Assembly: GCA_934675465.1 (NCBI GenBank)
Contig: CAKUQM010000052.1
Location: 1-9,593, forward strand
Direction: 5' to 3'
Length of the DNA stretch: 9,593 nt
DNA from: an uncultured Erysipelotrichaceae bacterium
GTDB taxonomy: Bacteria; Bacillota_I; Bacilli_A; Erysipelotrichales; Erysipelotrichaceae
Below the pieces are notes generated by a model. It was not told the origin of the DNA. It saw only the letters and a list, made by a program, of their open reading frames with translations, and did not search any database. Every line of letters begins with the position of its first letter. The first letter of the stretch is position 1. The position numbers were made by a program, and so were the translations under genes. Of the stretch, positions 6,213 to 9,593 are shown one piece after another.

Positions 6213-6965
6213 TATAATCTCTAATGCAATTTCTAGTGCCAAGGTATGTGAATCTAATCCCCAATTTCTTTCATCGTGTTCCTTAACATTTGCCAGTGAA
6301 TCAGCTGTGAAAAAGAATTGTCCAAACTTAGCACCCCTTTTCTTAGCACAAGCAGCAAGACTAGCACATTCCATTTCTACGACAGAACAACCTTCACTCA
6401 ATCTATACTCAACCATATCTTGAGTTTCTCTAAAGAAACCATCTGTTGTCCATGTTGTACACTCAATATAAGGAATATCCATTCTTTTAAAACCATTAAT
6501 AATCCCATTAATCATTTCATCATCTAATTCAATATAACGAGAAGCGGGTAAATATTTATATGAAGTACCTTCATCCCTTAATGCCCTAGTAGGAATTATA
6601 AAAGCATTTTCCTTTATATCAGTTAAAACACCGCAAGAACCAGTTGCGATAATCTTCTTACAGCCGCACGCAATCAACATATCTAATAATTGAGTAGCAG
6701 CAGCTGCTCCAATATTAGGACGAACAAGACATACTTCTTCTCCCTTATAATTAACCACATAAATATTAGTGGTTCTACTACAATTCTCAAATTGTTCTAC
6801 AATCTTTGCGTTATTATTAAGCGCATATTCATCAACACATTCTCTAAGAAACGCAAACACACACTTCTCAGGCAATCTTAATTCTTCACAACCATGATTC
6901 GGTCTTATTACTTCTATAGAATAATCATCATATTCTAATACTGGTATTTCATTCTTTATTATCAT
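6198..6965 (-). CDS. Nucleoside phosphorylase, NP-I family (uridine phosphorylase-like)
   Basis: The 255-residue protein belongs to the NP-I (PNP/UDP) family, which splits a nucleoside with phosphate into free base and ribose 1-phosphate in the cytoplasm. It has the phosphate-site region RPNIGAAAATQLLD (82-95) with IIATGSCG (105-112), the RDEGTSYKYLP block (130-140), the ribose-binding VEMECASLA (196-204, with Glu197-Met198-Glu199), and the likely catalytic Asp222 in TADS (220-223). The RDEGTSY block resembles the uridine phosphorylase side of the family, but the base preference (uridine versus purine) cannot be fixed from motifs. Its ATG follows the ASCH gene stop with no gap (TAGATG), and the ribosome binding site GGAAGG is inside that gene, so the two are translationally coupled. 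Confidence 0.9.
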   Translation of the reverse strand: MIIKNEIPVLEYDDYSIEVIRPNHGCEELRLPEKCVFAFLRECVDEYALNNNAKIVEQFENCSRTTNIYVVNYKGEEVCLVRPNIGAAAATQLLDMLIACGCKKIIATGSCGVLTDIKENAFIIPTRALRDEGTSYKYLPASRYIELDDEMINGIINGFKRMDIPYIECTTWTTDGFFRETQDMVEYRLSEGCSVVEMECASLAACAKKRGAKFGQFFFTADSLANVKEHDERNWGLDSHTLALEIALEIIKGLM

Positions 6966-7406
6966 CTACGCACCTTCCACTACTACAAATTCTTCACACA
7001 CAACTTTCATATCAGAAGTAAACTTTAATCCAACTTCATTTAAACATTTACTGAAGAAATCTTCATGAACTCTTTTCCAATAATCTAGAGATTTATCTCC
7101 TTCTCCTTCTTTATATGCATGTTCCTTAGACACTTCATTAAAAGGAACAACATATACTTTGGTAGTTTTTATGATACAAACCGCATTATCCTTAGAATCT
7201 AAAACAACACTATAAGACCCTACTTTAGGCAAGGGTTCATCTTCTATTTCATATAAAGGATAAGCTGAGGCAGTAGCTGTTTTCTCACCAATTTTAACAA
7301 GATGAGCCAATAAATCATGATCATCTCCAAACGCAAACTCCTCATAATCAGTTTCAGCAATATCATTTTTCTTTACAAACAATTCCCAAAGTTCTTTTCC
7401 CGACAT
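6966..7406 (-). CDS. ASCH-domain protein, possible nucleoside amidohydrolase
   Basis: The protein has 146 residues from ATG 7406 (MSGKELWELF), with AGGTGG 9 nt upstream; an in-frame TTG at 7412 is too close to that site. It is a small ASCH-domain protein with the characteristic GEKTATASAYPLYE run and a C-terminal DYWKRVHEDFF block. ASCH proteins are RNA- or nucleoside-related. E. coli YqfB of this fold hydrolyses N4-acetylcytidine, using Lys, Thr three residues later, and Glu. Here Lys42 and Thr45 have the same K-x-x-T spacing, and glutamates in the KEGEGD stretch (about 99-104) could supply the acid. A ribonuclease role has been reported for another ASCH protein, so the reaction is not certain. 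Direct coupling to a nucleoside phosphorylase favours nucleoside salvage. It is the first gene of its unit. Confidence 0.82.
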   Translation of the reverse strand: MSGKELWELFVKKNDIAETDYEEFAFGDDHDLLAHLVKIGEKTATASAYPLYEIEDEPLPKVGSYSVVLDSKDNAVCIIKTTKVYVVPFNEVSKEHAYKEGEGDKSLDYWKRVHEDFFSKCLNEVGLKFTSDMKVVCEEFVVVEGA

Positions 7407-7445
7407 AAACAATCACCACCTAATAAACTTACAAACCTCACAACT

Positions 7446-7470
7446 AATCACACCATTATTATTTGTGATT
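7446..7470 (-). repeat. Short inverted repeat in the ASCH gene leader
   Basis: AATCACA (7446-7452) and TGTGATT (7464-7470) are perfect 7-bp inverted arms with an 11-nt spacer. No U-run follows on either strand, so it is not a terminator. It could be an operator or an mRNA 5' hairpin, about 40 nt before the ASCH start. Confidence 0.4.
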
Positions 7471-7483
7471 TCTACATATAGTC

Positions 7484-7541
7484 ACTTTCTTTATTGACTT
7501 TCTTGCTTATATTACCATACAAACCAAGCAAGAAAGTCAAT
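7484..7541 (-). promoter_or_regulatory. Repeat-rich control region upstream of the ASCH-phosphorylase unit
   Basis: ATTGACTTTCTTGCTT (7493-7508) and its exact complement (7526-7541) form a 16-bp inverted repeat with a 17-nt spacer. A further copy of the core, CACTTTCTT, begins near 7483, about 13 nt from the next. So the box (C/G)ACTTTCTT occurs three times, twice in one orientation and once inverted. No U-run follows the palindrome on either strand, which argues against a terminator. On the minus strand the spacer has TGGTAATAT (7508-7516 region), an extended -10-like element. The layout suggests a regulator-binding site over the promoter of the ASCH gene. The regulator is unknown; one of the two HTH proteins nearby is a candidate. 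Confidence 0.5.
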
Positions 7542-7544
7542 TGT

Positions 7545-7598
7545 AACAAAAATAAAACAATCCTCATCAAATTCCATTAGAAATAGAATAAGGATTGT
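7545..7598 (-). terminator. Intrinsic terminator of the HTH regulator gene
   Basis: On the minus strand ACAATCCT (7591-7598) pairs with AGGATTGT (7557-7564), followed by a T-rich tail (TTTATTTTTG). The stem is 8 bp and the long loop has some internal pairing. It lies about 40 nt past the stop of the HTH gene and separates that gene from the ASCH-phosphorylase unit. Confidence 0.65.
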
Positions 7599-7636
7599 AG
7601 GAGTTAAAATTATTAGATTTATATTATTGAAGAAAT

Positions 7637-8071
7637 TTAATCATGGTCTTCAATATATTGAAATACCATTTTGTCACTCTTTGATTTTTTATAACGACCA
7701 ATACATACCATCACAATTCCAACAACAATGCTTGCAGTTCTTATAATTGAATCTGGCGAAAAGAAACAAGATATAATAATCCCAGTTCCTGCACCTATAA
7801 AAAAATCAATGATTGATTTTTCTTTCTTAATTTTTCCCAAAACTCTTTCTTTATCGATTGTCTTTACCATCTTTGAATCCTCCTTTAACAACACATCAAG
7901 AGAAATACCAAATTGATTACTTATATCAATCAATGTTTGTAAATCTGGATAACTTTTTCCGTTTTCCCAATTAGAAACAGTCTGTCGAGTCACATAAAAC
8001 AATTTACCAAATTCCTCTTGAGTTAATTGATTTTCTTTACGAATATTAGATATCTGATTTCCTATATTCAT
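7637..8071 (-). CDS. XRE-family HTH regulator with C-terminal membrane segments
   Basis: The 144-residue protein has an N-terminal XRE/Cro-type helix-turn-helix at about 5-60 (QLTQEEFGKLFYVTRQTVSNWENGKSYPDL is the core, 15-44), then a basic linker (about 66-85), and two hydrophobic segments near 86-103 and 108-126. It should therefore bind DNA while held at the membrane. No ligand or sensor domain is recognisable and its target is unknown. The ATG has AGGAGG 8 nt upstream. It has its own candidate promoter and is followed by a terminator, so it appears to be a single-gene unit between the GNAT pair and the ASCH-phosphorylase genes. Its HTH is closely similar to that of the interrupted gene at 5550-6137, so they are paralogues with different membrane tails. 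Confidence 0.88.
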   Translation of the reverse strand: MNIGNQISNIRKENQLTQEEFGKLFYVTRQTVSNWENGKSYPDLQTLIDISNQFGISLDVLLKEDSKMVKTIDKERVLGKIKKEKSIIDFFIGAGTGIIISCFFSPDSIIRTASIVVGIVMVCIGRYKKSKSDKMVFQYIEDHD

Positions 8072-8127
8072 AATAATTTCCTCCTCATATCCAAATCATA
8101 TATTGCACATAAATATTCAGTAAAGCA

Positions 8128-8156
8128 ATCATAACATTACATTGCATATGTGGTAA
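8128..8156 (-). promoter_or_regulatory. Candidate promoter of the HTH regulator gene
   Basis: On the minus strand TTACCA (8151-8156), a 17-bp spacer and TATGAT (8128-8133) form a plausible promoter, helped by TGT directly before the -10 (extended -10). A small palindrome, CAAAGATTCTTTG (8159-8171), sits just upstream of the -35 and could be an operator. Transcription would begin about 50 nt before the ATG at 8071. Confidence 0.5.
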
Positions 8157-8192
8157 CGCAAAGATTCTTTGACAAGCGTTTTTCAATCCTTT

Positions 8193-8690
8193 TTATAACA
8201 TCTTAGAATACAGAACTTCTTCGCTATCAAAAGCTGCTTTTGTAACATCATTCAGCACAAAACCATTCCCTTCATAAAAGGCTCTAGCACGAAGATTATC
8301 TCTAAATACCCATAACACTACTTCAGAATATCCTGACTTTTTGATATCTTCTACAACCACATCCATCATCTTACTTCCAAAACCCTTATGCCAATTATCA
8401 GGCAAACTATGAATACAAATAAGTTCAGCTTTTCCAGTTAGCTTAGGATCTCTTGCCTCATCCCAATACGCAATACAATGAGGCTTATTATCAACAGTTA
8501 GAAGATACCCATTCCCCTTATTTTCATCTAAAAGTCTTTGATACATAAGTCTTGCCTTATCGATATTGGTACATTTCTCTAACATCTCAGCATCTATAAT
8601 TCCTTTAAATGCTGCCTTCCAACTTTCAGTTTGAATATATGCAAGTGTATCTGCATCACCTTGTTTAACTTTTCTAATATCTATTTCCAT
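8193..8690 (-). CDS. GNAT-family N-acetyltransferase
   Basis: The protein has 165 residues from ATG 8690 (MEIDIRKVKQGD), with AAGGAG 5 nt upstream. It has the usual GNAT layout: an N-terminal strand and helix (IRKVKQGDADTLAYIQTESW), a central strand pair (about 60-80), the acetyl-CoA loop region at HSLPDNWHKGFGSKMMD (about 94-110; a degenerate Q/RxxGxG/A as HKGFGS), and the C-terminal LRARAFYEGNGF block (about 132-143) seen in most GNATs. It should move an acetyl group from acetyl-CoA to an amine, but the substrate cannot be read from the sequence. Its ATG shares one base with the stop of the upstream gene (TGATG), so the pair is translationally coupled. No clear terminator follows. Confidence 0.88.
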   Translation of the reverse strand: MEIDIRKVKQGDADTLAYIQTESWKAAFKGIIDAEMLEKCTNIDKARLMYQRLLDENKGNGYLLTVDNKPHCIAYWDEARDPKLTGKAELICIHSLPDNWHKGFGSKMMDVVVEDIKKSGYSEVVLWVFRDNLRARAFYEGNGFVLNDVTKAAFDSEEVLYSKML

Positions 8691-9502
8691 CAAGTCTCCT
8701 TAATATAAGCAGTAACACTATTTTGACCTTCCAACTTAACAAAACCAGCAGCAGTATATAAATCTACTTCTTCTTTGTTATCAACATCAACAACCACCAT
8801 CATTTGATTTGGCTTGTTTAATTCTATTGCCTTCGCCAATAATGATAGTTCATTACCTTGAGATGATGCTTCAGGCTTTATATACAAAGCGTAGATTTCA
8901 TTGATATCAAAACAACTTTGAACATCCAAATAACCAAGAACTTGTCCATCTTTTACTACAAGAAGAACTCTGAATTTATCTAAAGCTGAAATAATACGCT
9001 CACCAGTCCAATATGTATCATTATTATGAAGATCACAATATTGTTTCACCCACTTATCTGATAATTGTTCAATATTATTAGTTGATACATTAGGTACATA
9101 CCCACCTTGAATCATTTTCATCTGCTCAGGTTCAAATATTGCACCCTTCAACTTTAATGGTTTAAAGATTGCAGTATTAAGTGGATTAAACACAAAATCC
9201 ATCTGATATCCACAATAATTATTTTCTATATACTCAAGCATTTCAGTAAATACTTCTTCAACCTTCGTAAACCCTATAAGCATCTCAACATATCTATCAT
9301 CTGGAAGAATAATAAAGACAAAAAGTCCTTTGACAATTCCATTTTCCAAAACAACAAAAGCATGCTTATCTTTCGACTTTAAAGAACGATATAGATTATT
9401 CTTATCATAAGTAAAATGAGGATCTGAATATAGTGAATGATTAGCCAATTCACTAATAAAACCCTCGTATTCATCAAATGAATATATCTTTTGAATCATC
9501 AT
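8690..9502 (-). CDS. Two-domain GNAT-like acetyltransferase
   Basis: The protein has 270 residues, too long for one GNAT domain. The C-terminal half (about 170-270) looks like a GNAT core: VLLVVKDGQVLGYLDVQ, then INEIYALYIKPEASSQG as the strand leading to a modified acetyl-CoA loop, and VDLYTAAGFVKLE at the end. The N-terminal half (about 1-120) has a weaker, similar pattern (HAFVVLENGIVKGLFVFIIL followed by a strand and helix), which suggests a tandem arrangement with one degenerate domain. Substrate is unknown. Two ATG codons stand together at 9502 and 9499, with AGAGG 5 nt before the first; either could be used. It overlaps the next GNAT gene by one base and is probably the first gene of the pair, though DNA beyond 9593 is not visible. 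Confidence 0.82.
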   Translation of the reverse strand: MMIQKIYSFDEYEGFISELANHSLYSDPHFTYDKNNLYRSLKSKDKHAFVVLENGIVKGLFVFIILPDDRYVEMLIGFTKVEEVFTEMLEYIENNYCGYQMDFVFNPLNTAIFKPLKLKGAIFEPEQMKMIQGGYVPNVSTNNIEQLSDKWVKQYCDLHNNDTYWTGERIISALDKFRVLLVVKDGQVLGYLDVQSCFDINEIYALYIKPEASSQGNELSLLAKAIELNKPNQMMVVVDVDNKEEVDLYTAAGFVKLEGQNSVTAYIKET

Positions 9503-9593
9503 TTACACCTCTATTACTATCAATTTGTTTAATGCTGTAAACTGGTGGTTGTCACTGCCTTTTAAGTAAACGCTGTTTGAAGGTTTTTATTCT

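Noticed and set aside
8159..8187. AACGC...GCGTT hairpin after the GNAT gene as a terminator.
   Set aside because: The stem is short and bulged and no U-run follows. Only the inner palindrome at 8159-8171 is mentioned, as a possible operator.
9518..9546. TTTACA, 17 bp, AGTAAT on the minus strand as a promoter of the GNAT pair.
   Set aside because: The -10 is weak and transcription would start within the ribosome binding site of the gene at 9502, leaving almost no leader.

Overview
This window reads as chromosome of a low-GC Gram-positive bacterium (Bacillota). The intergenic DNA is AT-rich, ribosome binding sites are strong (AGGAGG or AAGGAG, usually 5-10 nt from the start), gene ends overlap, and dihydroorotate dehydrogenase is the two-subunit class 1B type (PyrD plus the flavin/iron-sulfur protein PyrK). 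An anaerobic or gut Firmicute, perhaps from the Erysipelotrichia or Clostridia, would fit, but the sequence alone does not settle the genus.

Left part (1-4620, minus strand). One operon runs from right to left: an SLC1/DAACS-type symporter, then pyrK, pyrD, pyrF and pyrE. These cover dihydroorotate to orotate to OMP to UMP. Every junction overlaps or is nearly touching (32 nt, 19 nt, 8 nt overlaps, then a 5 nt gap). A near-consensus promoter (TTGAAA, 17 bp, TATAAT) starts it, and a hairpin with a U-run at 91-125 ends it. Between the promoter and the symporter is a leader of about 120 nt whose segments can form three mutually exclusive hairpins. The last is an intrinsic terminator just before the ribosome binding site. 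This looks like a transcription attenuator and is the strongest regulatory signal in the window. carA, carB, pyrB, pyrC and pyrR are not present here.

Middle (4684-5549). A short-chain dehydrogenase/reductase is transcribed divergently on the plus strand. It ends in a 13-bp perfect hairpin, next to a second hairpin that closes the convergent minus-strand unit.

Right part (5550-9502, minus strand). Reading leftwards there are two tightly coupled GNAT acetyltransferase genes and a membrane-anchored XRE-type regulator with its own candidate promoter and terminator. After a repeat-rich regulatory gap come an ASCH-domain protein, a nucleoside phosphorylase whose ATG directly follows the ASCH stop codon, and a second XRE-type membrane regulator. 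That last gene has a stop codon at codon 2 directly after its best ATG. The ASCH/phosphorylase pair suggests salvage of modified nucleosides, beside a de novo pyrimidine operon.
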